A DNA stretch of 33,379 nt, from contig CAJAVU010000081.1 of NCBI GenBank assembly GCA_903945495.1, positions 1 to 33,379 on the forward strand. Direction: 5' to 3'. This DNA is from an uncultured Flavobacteriales bacterium (GTDB taxonomy: Bacteria > Bacteroidota > Bacteroidia > Flavobacteriales_D > Crocinitomicaceae). The position numbers were made by a program, and so were the translations under genes. The notes beneath the pieces were generated by a model, which worked only from the letters and a program-made list of their open reading frames with translations, made no database searches and was not told the origin of the DNA. Numbering within the stretch: the first letter of the stretch is position 1; each line of letters begins with the position of its first letter. Shown here in pieces: positions 24,114 to 32,600 of the stretch.

Positions 24114-24606
24114 CCTTTAATTTCTGCAAACGATTGGTTATATCTTGTTGATTATAGTTCAATATCCCACAATAATCTTCGTCCAAATTTACTCCAAATA
24201 CTGTTTCAATTTTGTACTGTTCATTCAAATATTTCAACAATTCAGAAAGTTGCTTCACTTCTGTTAAACAATTGAATAACTGAACAATAGGCGTTAAACA
24301 TGTAGAAAATTGAGGTTCTGCTTGTTGATAGCTTTCGTATGCCAATTCTACGGCAGATTGATTCAGTTCTGTTTTCACTTTTACAAAAACACTCGGAATC
24401 GCTTTCTTTTGGATTAATTGAAATGCTTTCGAAACCGAGATGCCATTGTCTTTTCCGTTTACTTTTAAACTGAAATAATAGCCATTCATCGAACAACCAA
24501 TGTGCGGTGGAATTTTATCCGCATACCAAATCCAAATAAAGAAATCCTTTTCTAAAAGAGTGGCTTGCGATAATGTTTGAATAGAAGAAAATTCGAAACT
24601 ATACAT
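24085..24606 (-). CDS. Conserved hypothetical protein in the dapF-mltG operon
   Basis: A 173-residue protein that I cannot name. The ATG at 24606 overlaps the dapF stop by eight bases and is preferred to a TTG seven codons earlier (24627). The N-terminal part FFIWIWYADKIPPHIGCSMN (about 22-41), then GYYFSLKVNGKDNGISV, looks like a conserved block that I recall from hypothetical proteins of Bacteroidetes. The C-terminal half is largely helical, with five or so Leu-rich turns, and ends in a basic tail (KLKDVKREKHIS). Four cysteines are scattered. No signal peptide or membrane helix is seen. The position between dapF and a GNAT/mltG pair hints at cell-wall physiology, which is only context. Confidence 0.8.
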   Translation of the reverse strand: MYSFEFSSIQTLSQATLLEKDFFIWIWYADKIPPHIGCSMNGYYFSLKVNGKDNGISVSKAFQLIQKKAIPSVFVKVKTELNQSAVELAYESYQQAEPQFSTCLTPIVQLFNCLTEVKQLSELLKYLNEQYKIETVFGVNLDEDYCGILNYNQQDITNRLQKLKDVKREKHIS

Positions 24607-25381
24607 CCATCGTTCCTTTAAACACAAATTCAGCTGGACCTATTAATTGAATGTTCTCAAACGAATTATTTCCTAAATAATAATAGGCCACTTTTAAATT
24701 ACCGCCTTTTACGGCTACATTTATTTCATAATCGCCAATTCTATTTTCTGTTGTCGCTAAAACTAAGGCACAAGCCGTTGCTCCAGTTCCACATGAAAGT
24801 GTTTCATCTTCAACTCCACGCTCATACGTTTCAATCTGAATGGAATCATACGCTACTTGTTTCACCAAATTCACATTAATGCCATCCTTCTTAAATTGAT
24901 CTGAATAGCGAATTGCTTTTCCATATTCAACAATGTTTTCTTTGGAAAGATCTTCTGAAAATTTCACAAAATGTGGTGATCCAGTTTGCAAGACAAAAGC
25001 ATCATTCAATTGCTCAACATTTCCAACTGGCAACATATCTAAATAAACCAACCCATTTTTGAATTGCGCTTTATGTTCCCCATCGATTCCTAAAAAACGA
25101 CAATTATCAATTGCTAAACCAAGTGTACCAGCGAATTTCACTGCACAACGAGCACCATTTCCACAAAAACTTTTGGAGCCATCTGAATTGTAGTAATCCA
25201 CTTCGAAATCGTAATCATCATGACGATTAATTTTAATCAACCCATCCGCACCAATACCAAAACGACGATCACACAAACGTGAAATTTGTTCAATTGTAAG
25301 CAAATCGTATTGTCCAGACAAATTGTCTAGCATTACGAAATCGTTCCCCGTACCTTGATATTTTTCAAAATGGATAATCAT
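24599..25381 (-). CDS. dapF: Diaminopimelate epimerase
   Basis: A 260-residue cytoplasmic enzyme that interconverts LL- and meso-diaminopimelate for lysine and peptidoglycan synthesis. The two catalytic cysteines are present: Cys73 in SFCGNGARCA and Cys207 in ETLSCGTGATACA. The N-terminal YQGTGNDFVMLDN and the RRFGIGADGLI segment are family hallmarks. The length is normal. It is the first gene of a six-gene minus-strand run that continues through mltG to the beta-mannosidase, and has a -7 box just upstream. It is divergent from the htrA gene across 137 bases. Confidence 0.97.
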   Translation of the reverse strand: MIIHFEKYQGTGNDFVMLDNLSGQYDLLTIEQISRLCDRRFGIGADGLIKINRHDDYDFEVDYYNSDGSKSFCGNGARCAVKFAGTLGLAIDNCRFLGIDGEHKAQFKNGLVYLDMLPVGNVEQLNDAFVLQTGSPHFVKFSEDLSKENIVEYGKAIRYSDQFKKDGINVNLVKQVAYDSIQIETYERGVEDETLSCGTGATACALVLATTENRIGDYEINVAVKGGNLKVAYYYLGNNSFENIQLIGPAEFVFKGTMDV

Positions 25382-25398
25382 TTGGCCAACTATTTCAG

Positions 25399-25406
25399 CA
25401 AAGGTA
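25399..25406 (-). promoter_or_regulatory. -7 box for the dapF operon
   Basis: On the minus strand TACCTTTG matches TAnnTTTG and lies 17 bases before the dapF ATG. No TTG at 19-21 bases upstream, so the promoter is only half supported. Confidence 0.45.
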
Positions 25407-25518
25407 GGTTTTTCAATTCAAAAAATTCATTCTTGCTTAACATTCTTTAACAGCTCATCAGTAACAAAATAAGGGTTCAACGCGTTATTATTGCACTTAA
25501 ATTTTAAATCAATTTCAA

Positions 25519-26988
25519 ATGAAAAACAACATTAAACTTTTAGGGTTGGGTCTTTTGGGAGGAATGCTTCCACTTGGTGCGTATTTAATGTTGAGCACTT
25601 CCCCTTATCAAAGCTTATCAGATGAAGTGTTAGACGGAAATCGCTTGTATAATGCACGCGCAGTTTCATTCGATGGTCAAAATTTAGCACCTAATTTCAT
25701 TGACGCATCAGAAACAACCATTAATTCAGTCGTTCACGTTACAACAAAAGTCGTTAAAACAACCTTTCAACGTGATCCTTTTCAAGAGTTCTTTTACGGT
25801 CCTGGAGCCGGGGGACGAGAATTTAAACAATTCGGAGCTGGAAGCGGTTCTGGCGTAATTGTATCTTCTGAAGGATATATCGTTACAAACAACCACGTGA
25901 TAGAAGACGCAAGTGAAATCGAAGTAATATTGAACGATAATTCAAAATATACAGCCAAGTTGGTCGGTGCAGATCCTTCAACTGATATTGCGGTTTTAAA
26001 AATCGAAGGATCAGGATTTCAACCAATTGCTTTGGGCAATAGTGATGATTTACACATTGGAGAATGGGTATTAGCTGTTGGTAATCCATTCAATTTAACA
26101 TCAACTGTAACAGCTGGAATTGTTTCAGCAAAAGCACGCAACATCAATTTATTGGCTGATCGATCTAGAACTGATGTTGTTCCAATCGAATCGTTCATTC
26201 AAACAGATGCTGCTGTAAACCCAGGAAATAGCGGTGGCGCATTGGTAAATGTGAAAGGTGAACTCATTGGAATCAATACAGCCATTGCTTCACAAACTGG
26301 AAGTTATTCAGGCTATTCATTTGCTATTCCGGTGAACTTGGTTGAAAAAGTGTTGCGTGACTTAATTGATTTCGGGGTTGTTCAGCGCGGATTCTTAGGT
26401 GTACAAATTGCGGACATCAATCAAGAAATTAAAGAGAAAAATGATCTTCCGAACACGAAAGGTGTATACATTTCGAAAGTAACTGAAAACGGAAGTGCTG
26501 AAAAAGCGGGCGTAAAAGACGGAGAAGTCATTTTAAAAATTGGAACGAAAGAAGTTAACTCAGTAGCTGAATTACAAGAAGAAATTGGAAAAAGACGTCC
26601 TGGCGACAAAGTTTCCTTAACAATTCGCACTGCAAAAGGCGTCGAGGAAGTGAAAGAATTGGTTTTGCGCAACCAAGATGGTGATACAAAACTTGTTTCA
26701 AAAGAAGAAATTCAGAAAAACTTTGCATTGGGTGCAACTTTTAGTGAATTAAGCAGTAAAGAGAAAAAAGAATTAAATATTACTTACGGCGTTAAGATTT
26801 CAACCATAAATTCTGGCAAATTAAAATCAATTGGATTAGCACCTGGAATGATTATTACCAAGGTCAACAATGAGCCAATCGAAACGGTTGAACAACTAAC
26901 AGGTAAGTTAAATGGAGTTAATAAAGGCGTATTGCTTGAAGTGCTTTCAGAAAGCGGCAAAAAGGAATATTTCGGATTTGGCTTATAA
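25519..26988 (+). CDS. htrA: HtrA/DegP-type periplasmic serine protease
   Basis: A 489-residue Do-like protease. An N-terminal hydrophobic segment (about 5-26) acts as signal peptide or anchor. The trypsin-like domain carries the catalytic triad His126 (VTNNHVIED), Asp156 (DPSTDIAVLKI) and Ser238 (NPGNSGGALVN). A first PDZ domain spans about 290-385 (RGFLGVQIADIN onward), and a second, shorter one about 400-489. HtrA proteins degrade or refold damaged envelope proteins and are often induced by envelope stress. The gene has its own 5' region of 137 bases, divergent from dapF. An AACGCGTT palindrome (25479-25486) lies 32 bases before the ATG, but I see no clear TTG/TAnnTTTG pair. A stress-type sigma factor may read it; that is inference. 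Confidence 0.95.
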   Translation: MKNNIKLLGLGLLGGMLPLGAYLMLSTSPYQSLSDEVLDGNRLYNARAVSFDGQNLAPNFIDASETTINSVVHVTTKVVKTTFQRDPFQEFFYGPGAGGREFKQFGAGSGSGVIVSSEGYIVTNNHVIEDASEIEVILNDNSKYTAKLVGADPSTDIAVLKIEGSGFQPIALGNSDDLHIGEWVLAVGNPFNLTSTVTAGIVSAKARNINLLADRSRTDVVPIESFIQTDAAVNPGNSGGALVNVKGELIGINTAIASQTGSYSGYSFAIPVNLVEKVLRDLIDFGVVQRGFLGVQIADINQEIKEKNDLPNTKGVYISKVTENGSAEKAGVKDGEVILKIGTKEVNSVAELQEEIGKRRPGDKVSLTIRTAKGVEEVKELVLRNQDGDTKLVSKEEIQKNFALGATFSELSSKEKKELNITYGVKISTINSGKLKSIGLAPGMIITKVNNEPIETVEQLTGKLNGVNKGVLLEVLSESGKKEYFGFGL

Positions 26989-27047
26989 AATCGTTTGGGG
27001 CACGGTTTTTGGTTGCGGCGCGGTTGAAAAAATAGTATGATTTTTTT

Positions 27048-27079
27048 TTGGAAATCAACTCTTTTTCGTCGTACCTTTG
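27048..27079 (+). promoter_or_regulatory. Promoter of the primary sigma factor gene
   Basis: TTG (27048-27050), 21 bases, then TACCTTTG (27072-27079), a full match to the Bacteroidetes consensus. The transcript would start near 27086 and have a leader of about 40 bases holding a strong Shine-Dalgarno sequence. Confidence 0.7.
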
Positions 27080-27107
27080 CATCCATTTTTCCCACATTAC
27101 AAATTAA

Positions 27108-27115
27108 AAAGGAGG
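27108..27115 (+). promoter_or_regulatory. Strong Shine-Dalgarno sequence in front of rpoD
   Basis: AAAGGAGG matches eight bases of the 16S anti-Shine-Dalgarno sequence. It ends 13 bases before the ATG, longer than the usual 5-9. A second GAGG touches the ATG (27125-27128). An in-frame TAG at 27123 rules out an upstream start. Strong sites are rare in this phylum. Confidence 0.65.
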
Positions 27116-27128
27116 AATTTAGTAGAGG

Positions 27129-27995
27129 ATGAGACAGCTAAAAATTACGAAGTCGATTACCAATCGCGAGAGTCAGTCATTAGACAAATACTTGCAAGAC
27201 ATTGGTAAAGAGGAGTTGATAACAGCAGAAGAAGAGGTAGAACTAGCCCGCAAAATTAAACAAGGTGATCAAAGAGCCTTAGAGAAATTGACGAGAGCTA
27301 ACTTGCGTTTCGTGGTATCGGTTGCAAAACAGTACCAAAACCAAGGACTTACACTTCCTGATTTAATTAATGAAGGTAACTTAGGACTTATCAAAGCTGC
27401 TCAAAAATTTGATGAAACAAGAGGTTTTAAATTTATCTCTTACGCAGTTTGGTGGATTCGTCAATCGATTCTTCAAGCTTTGGCAGAACAAGCACGTATT
27501 GTTCGTTTGCCATTGAATCAAGTTGGATCATTGAACAAAATCAACAAAGCGTTCTCACGTTTAGAACAAGAATTTGAGCGTCCACCATCAGCTGAAGAGT
27601 TAGCGGAAGCGTTAGAAGTTCCAGAAGACAAAATCAAAGAAAGTTTGAATGTTTCTGGTCGTCACGTATCAATGGATGCTCCCCTATCTGCTTCTGAAGA
27701 TGGAGGAACATTAATGGATGTAATGGCAAATGCAGATTCACCAAAAGCGGATCACGCGTTGATGGCTGAGTCTTTGCAAAAAGAAATCGAACGTTCATTG
27801 AGTACATTAACTGACAAAGAGCGTGAAATTATTCGCTTGTTCTTTGGAATTGGTATGAACCACGGATTAACGCTTGAGGAAATTGGAGCTAAGTTCAATT
27901 TAACTCGTGAGCGCGTGCGTCAAATCAAGGAAAAGGCAATCAGAAGATTACGACATACGTCAAGAAACAAACTACTCAAAGCATATTTGGGTTAA
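27129..27995 (+). CDS. rpoD: RNA polymerase primary sigma factor (short Bacteroidetes type)
   Basis: A 288-residue group 1 sigma-70 factor. Region 1.1 is absent, as is normal for this phylum. Region 1.2 is about 14-45 ([20 protein letters not shown]), and region 2 about 55-130, with [17 protein letters not shown] and the -10 recognition and melting segment [13 protein letters not shown]. Region 3 follows. Region 4 ends with the helix-turn-helix [29 protein letters not shown] (about 248-276), quoted here only by its key parts. It directs the core enzyme to housekeeping promoters such as the TTG-N19/21-TAnnTTTG sites seen in this window, including its own. It is flanked by its own promoter and a strong terminator, so it is a single-gene transcript. 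Confidence 0.96.
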   Translation: MRQLKITKSITNRESQSLDKYLQDIGKEELITAEEEVELARKIKQGDQRALEKLTRANLRFVVSVAKQYQNQGLTLPDLINEGNLGLIKAAQKFDETRGFKFISYAVWWIRQSILQALAEQARIVRLPLNQVGSLNKINKAFSRLEQEFERPPSAEELAEALEVPEDKIKESLNVSGRHVSMDAPLSASEDGGTLMDVMANADSPKADHALMAESLQKEIERSLSTLTDKEREIIRLFFGIGMNHGLTLEEIGAKFNLTRERVRQIKEKAIRRLRHTSRNKLLKAYLG

Positions 27996-28001
27996 TATTA
28001 G

Positions 28002-28036
28002 AAAAAGGCTTCCTACTCACGTGGGGAGCCTTTTTT
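28002..28036 (+). terminator. Rho-independent terminator after rpoD
   Basis: AAAAAGGCTTCC (28002-28013) pairs with GGGAGCCTTTTT (28024-28035), including one G-T wobble, and ends in a run of six T. It lies seven bases after the rpoD stop and separates it from the GAPDH gene. Confidence 0.88.
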
Positions 28037-28088
28037 GTTTTATACAATTTGAAATTCTTTAATAATTAAATATAAAACAACAATAAAA

Positions 28089-29540
28089 ATGGAATCTTCT
28101 GTAGGATACGAAAAAGAGTTAAAATCGCACATTGAAAGAGAACGTGCTGCTGTTAAACTTTCTAGTAAAGTTGGTGAATTGTTATACGATAAAGGAATCG
28201 AGTTAGTACTTTTCCGCAATCACTTAACAGACATTACAATCTCTGAGATTTTAAACCTACACGAATATGCTCGTAAGGTTGTAAACAAACCAATTGATGT
28301 ATTTACTTCATCTGAATTAGCTGAGGAAATCATGAAAATGGAATTAGCTCCTTCAAAATTAGATATTGGTAAATTATCAAGCGAGTGGTTAGCTGAAAAA
28401 GACAATTTTGCATCGAAAGCAGAATTCTTAAATATAAAATTAGCTGGATTCGGAGTTACAACAGGTCACAACATTGAACCAAGAGACGTTGTTTTATATG
28501 GTTTTGGTCGTATCGGTCGTTTAGCTGCTCGTGAGTTGATTAAACAAGCTGGTAAAGGGCAACAATTACGTTTACGTGCGATTGTTACTCGTGGTTCTAC
28601 TGATGCGGATATTATCAAACGTGCTTCTTTGTTACGCAATGATTCAGTTCACGGCGCATTCAAAGGTTCTGTAATTGAAGATTTAGAAAACAAATCATTG
28701 ATCATCAACGGACAAATCGTTCAAATGATTGATGCAAGTAACCCAGAAGATGTAGATTACACAGCTTTCGGAATTAACAATGCTTTGGTTATCGATAACA
28801 CAGGTGTTTTCACAAATCGTGAAGCTTTATCAAGACATTTAAAAGCAAAAGGTGTTTCTAAAGTTTTATTGACAGCTCCAGGAAAAGAAATTCCAAATGT
28901 TGTTTACGGAATTAACCAAGGAACATTAGACGTTGAGAACGAGAACATTTTCTCAGCAGCTTCTTGTACAACAAATGCCATCTCTCCTATTTTGAAAGTT
29001 GTAAACGACAAATACGGAGTTGTAAAAGGTCACATTGAAACAGTTCACGCTTACACAAATGACCAAAACTTATTGGATAACATGCACAAAAAACCAAGAA
29101 GAGGTCGTGCTGCTGCAGTGAACATGGTAATTACATCTACTGGTGCTGGTTCAGCTGTAACGAAAGTTATTCCAGATTTGAAAGATAAATTGACTGCTAA
29201 CGCTGTACGTGTCCCAACTCCAAACGGTTCATTGGCAATTTTATCATTGGAATTAAACGGAACAACAACAGTTGAAGAAGTAAATGCACTTGTTCGCGAT
29301 GCTGCGTTGAATGGAGATTTAGTAAATCAAATTTTCTATTCTTACGATCCTGAATTAGTTTCTAGCGATATCATTGGTAACACATGTTGTTCAGTATTTG
29401 ATTCACACGCTTCTATCGTTTCAAATGACGGAAAAAATGTTGTGTTGTATGCATGGTACGATAATGAGTTTGGTTATACTAAACAAGTAATTCGTTTGGC
29501 TAAACACATCACTAAAGTTCAAAGAGCGATTTATTATTAA
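28089..29540 (+). CDS. gap: Glyceraldehyde-3-phosphate dehydrogenase, long form with N-terminal extension
   Basis: A 483-residue protein, about 140 longer than classical GAPDH. Residues 1-130 are a mostly helical extension without counterpart in the standard enzyme. The NAD(P)-binding Rossmann domain starts with VLYGFGRIGR (135-144). The catalytic Cys293 lies in SAASCTTNAI, and the His is in HIETVHAYTNDQ. PNGSLAILSLEL and WYDNEFGY complete the core. It oxidises glyceraldehyde 3-phosphate in glycolysis or works in reverse in gluconeogenesis. The long form is known as a second GAPDH type in Bacteroidetes; coenzyme preference cannot be read with confidence. The A-rich leader (AAAACAACAATAAAA before the ATG) is typical of well-expressed genes here. 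Terminators on both sides make it a single-gene unit. Confidence 0.93.
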   Translation: MESSVGYEKELKSHIERERAAVKLSSKVGELLYDKGIELVLFRNHLTDITISEILNLHEYARKVVNKPIDVFTSSELAEEIMKMELAPSKLDIGKLSSEWLAEKDNFASKAEFLNIKLAGFGVTTGHNIEPRDVVLYGFGRIGRLAARELIKQAGKGQQLRLRAIVTRGSTDADIIKRASLLRNDSVHGAFKGSVIEDLENKSLIINGQIVQMIDASNPEDVDYTAFGINNALVIDNTGVFTNREALSRHLKAKGVSKVLLTAPGKEIPNVVYGINQGTLDVENENIFSAASCTTNAISPILKVVNDKYGVVKGHIETVHAYTNDQNLLDNMHKKPRRGRAAAVNMVITSTGAGSAVTKVIPDLKDKLTANAVRVPTPNGSLAILSLELNGTTTVEEVNALVRDAALNGDLVNQIFYSYDPELVSSDIIGNTCCSVFDSHASIVSNDGKNVVLYAWYDNEFGYTKQVIRLAKHITKVQRAIYY

Positions 29541-29556
29541 TCGATTTTATAAAATT

Positions 29557-29594
29557 AAAAAAGTCCCAACCATTGTGGTTGGGACTTTTTTTTT
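29557..29594. terminator. Bidirectional terminator between gap and the large secreted protein gene
   Basis: AAAAAAGTCCCAACC (29557-29571) and GGTTGGGACTTTTTT (29577-29591) form a perfect 15-bp stem with a 5-base loop. T-runs on both strands let it serve the convergent genes on either side. Confidence 0.92.
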
Positions 29595-29617
29595 GCTAAA
29601 ACCTAAACTATGATTGA

Positions 29618-32600
29618 TTACTCCTTTACGAGTCTTTTTAATACATTGAATTCATCAGATGCAATTTTAATCGTATAAACACCTGTTGCATAATTCGATA
29701 AATCGATCATCGTTTCGCTCGATGTAGATTGTTTTTGCTCAATTACTTTTCCAAATGCATCGATTAATTCTATTTGGTAATCTCCTTGAAATTGATCGAA
29801 TTGAATAGTAACCAATCCATTTGTTGGATTTGGATATACAGATATTGAAGCTTCTAATTCTTCGATTCCTAAACAACCATCAACAGTAAGCGTTAGTGAA
29901 GCGCTTCCACTACATCCATTTTGATCTTCAACAGTTAAAACATATGTACTAGATTGATTCGCATTGATCGTTGAAGCTGTTTCGTTTGTATTCCAGGAAT
30001 ATGAATCAAATCCAGCTGGACCATTCAATACCAATGGAAGATGATTTTCACAAACAGTAGTATCATTTCCAATTGAAATAACTGGATTTTCATTTACAAC
30101 AACAGTAACAGTATCTGAATTAACACATCCATTTGAATTTGTTCCTTGAACAATGTATGAATCTGTTTGATTTAACAACATCGATAAGCCATTTAAAATA
30201 CCATTATTCCAAGTATAAGATTGAGCTCCTGCCCCACTGAAAACAACACTTTCACCTTTACAAATCTCTGTATGATTCACATTTGCAATAACCGTTGGCA
30301 GAGCATTTACTACAACCGTTAAAGTATCAGATGTAGTACAATTGTTCGCATCCGTTCCGATTACTACATAATCTGCAGTTTGATTTGGTGCAAAAGCAAC
30401 ATTATCAACAACACTATTATTCCAGCTATATGAAGTTGCACCTTGACCATTCAATAAAACTGACACTCCAATACAAATTGACATATCAGAACCAAGAGCT
30501 TGAACGTTTGGTAAAGGATTCACCATTAAATCAAATGCTTCTGTTGTATCCGAGCATGCATACAATGTATTTGAAACAAACAATTCATATTCACCAGCCA
30601 ATGTCGCTTCGATTGAATTTGCTGTTTCTCCAAGTGGTTGATTATTCAACAACCATTGAATTGAGTTAGCACCTGAACCTACGATTGAAATTGTTGAAGT
30701 ATCTCCCGCACAGATGGTATTTTGACCTGAAATTGTTGCTGCATTCGCCAATTCTAAACAAGAATTCAATTGGTAAATCGACAAAGTACTACTCACTTCA
30801 TTAGCAAGTATAACCAGTGAATTTCCATTTGGTGAGGCCTCAGCAGAAATATAAATCATTCCTTCCGCACCTAAATCTGGACCTGAAGTTGATGTAGAAC
30901 GATTGTTGTAATAACCAACGTATACAGGTTGAGCAGGATTATTAATATTAAAAATCATCGCTCCACCAACTCGTTCTAACGAAACAAACAGAAAATGTTC
31001 TCCATTTATTTCAGCAGTAGTAATACCTTCTGGTTCTGGACCTTTATCATCACTTCTATTTTTTAGAGAAGGAGTTCCCGTTGAATTTGAAGCGTTAAAA
31101 ATTGCTGCAAATGTTGGATGGTTAGCGATAACTTGTTCAATCAAATCTTTTGAATCAAAAACCAATGCCCCAGTAGCGGCATTCCAAATACTAAATGAAC
31201 GACCACCCATAACGTGAATTTCGTCTAAATCTCCATCGTTATCTGTGTCACCAGAATATTTCAAACCATTTAAACGTCCAGCAAAACGATTGTTTTTCAA
31301 AATTAATTGATCTGTGAAAACCGTTGGGTCAAGTGTTAACGAAGAAATTCTGTTCGCATCCACAACTGAACCAAATTCTCTTGAATCTCCTTCATTTGCA
31401 GAAAAAACATAGCCTTGTCCATTAATTGTAGCATACGAAATTGCATCTGGCATATAAGCTCCTTTCACTGGTAAAGATGTAATCAAAATTTGACCAGTTT
31501 GATCAGACGCATCCATTGCATTGCCATTCGAATAATCACTATAACCCAAAGCATACAAGGTGTCAATTTGTAAGGCCGCTAAATCAATAACCAACATTGC
31601 ATTGTTTTCTTGTAAACTAACGTAAGCTTTTGAATTATCATCCGAAATCGCGATATACTCTGGTTCAAAATCTTGTGCAACTGACGCACTCGTTGTGAAA
31701 ACACGAATTCCTTGTGCTCTCAATGCAACTTCTTGCCCATTGTATTGTGTCAACGAAATTGTTGTAACATTTGCATTAGTCAAGGCTGCATAACCTGGTG
31801 TTAAATCAACGATAGTAACTGAACCTTCAGGATCTGCTGAATAAGTTGAGTTCGGTTCGCCTTCGTTCGCTGTAAGTACTTTCGTGAAGTCTTTGTTAAA
31901 TGTAATCATGTCAGGCATTGCTCCGGCTTCAACTTGACTAATAAACAAACCATCTTCATCAAGAAACACAATTGAACCATTTAATTGGGCACTTGCATTT
32001 TCAATGGCCAATGCAACAACACCGTTATGAACTGCAACAGAATTAACATTTCCGTAAGGTGTAACACTAACGCTATTTAATAAAACTGGAGTTGAAGGAT
32101 TAGAGAAATCAACAATGTCTAATTTCGCACCAATACTATTAGCAATATATAAACGATAATTTGATGAATCATAGGCTACAATTTCAGCCGAATTTGTTCC
32201 AACTGCACCATTTGAAAATGACGATAAAAGTGTCATATTCATTTCGTTTGTTGCAACTGGCGCTTGATAATCATTGTCTTTTACATAAATAATTTGAAAA
32301 TAATTCGAAGAAGAAACTAATGCATTTTTATTTGGTTTAATCTTAAGTATAATAGATTCCGCTTTTTCAGCGTTGCTATCATCAAGAATTGAGATTGGGA
32401 AATTTACGAGTCCATTGAAGTTCGCTGGAATTGTTAATGTATCTGTTGTTGCCCAGTTAAAGTCACTTCCAAATGAACCACTTGAATAATTGACCAATTC
32501 GAAAACAACTTTGGCAGAAGAATTATTTGCATTTGAAAAAGTAACCGGAACATTCACTGTGCCAGCAGATTCAGTCACAATTTGATAATTAGTTGCTGTT

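Noticed and set aside
24607-24627. TTG start of the hypothetical gene inside dapF
   Set aside because: The ATG at 24606 gives the usual short stop/start overlap; the earlier residues lie in dapF coding sequence.
30385-30669. 94-codon ORF opposite the Ig-like repeats of the large secreted protein
   Set aside because: It is a shadow frame with low-complexity Gln/His/Leu content and no sign of its own start region.
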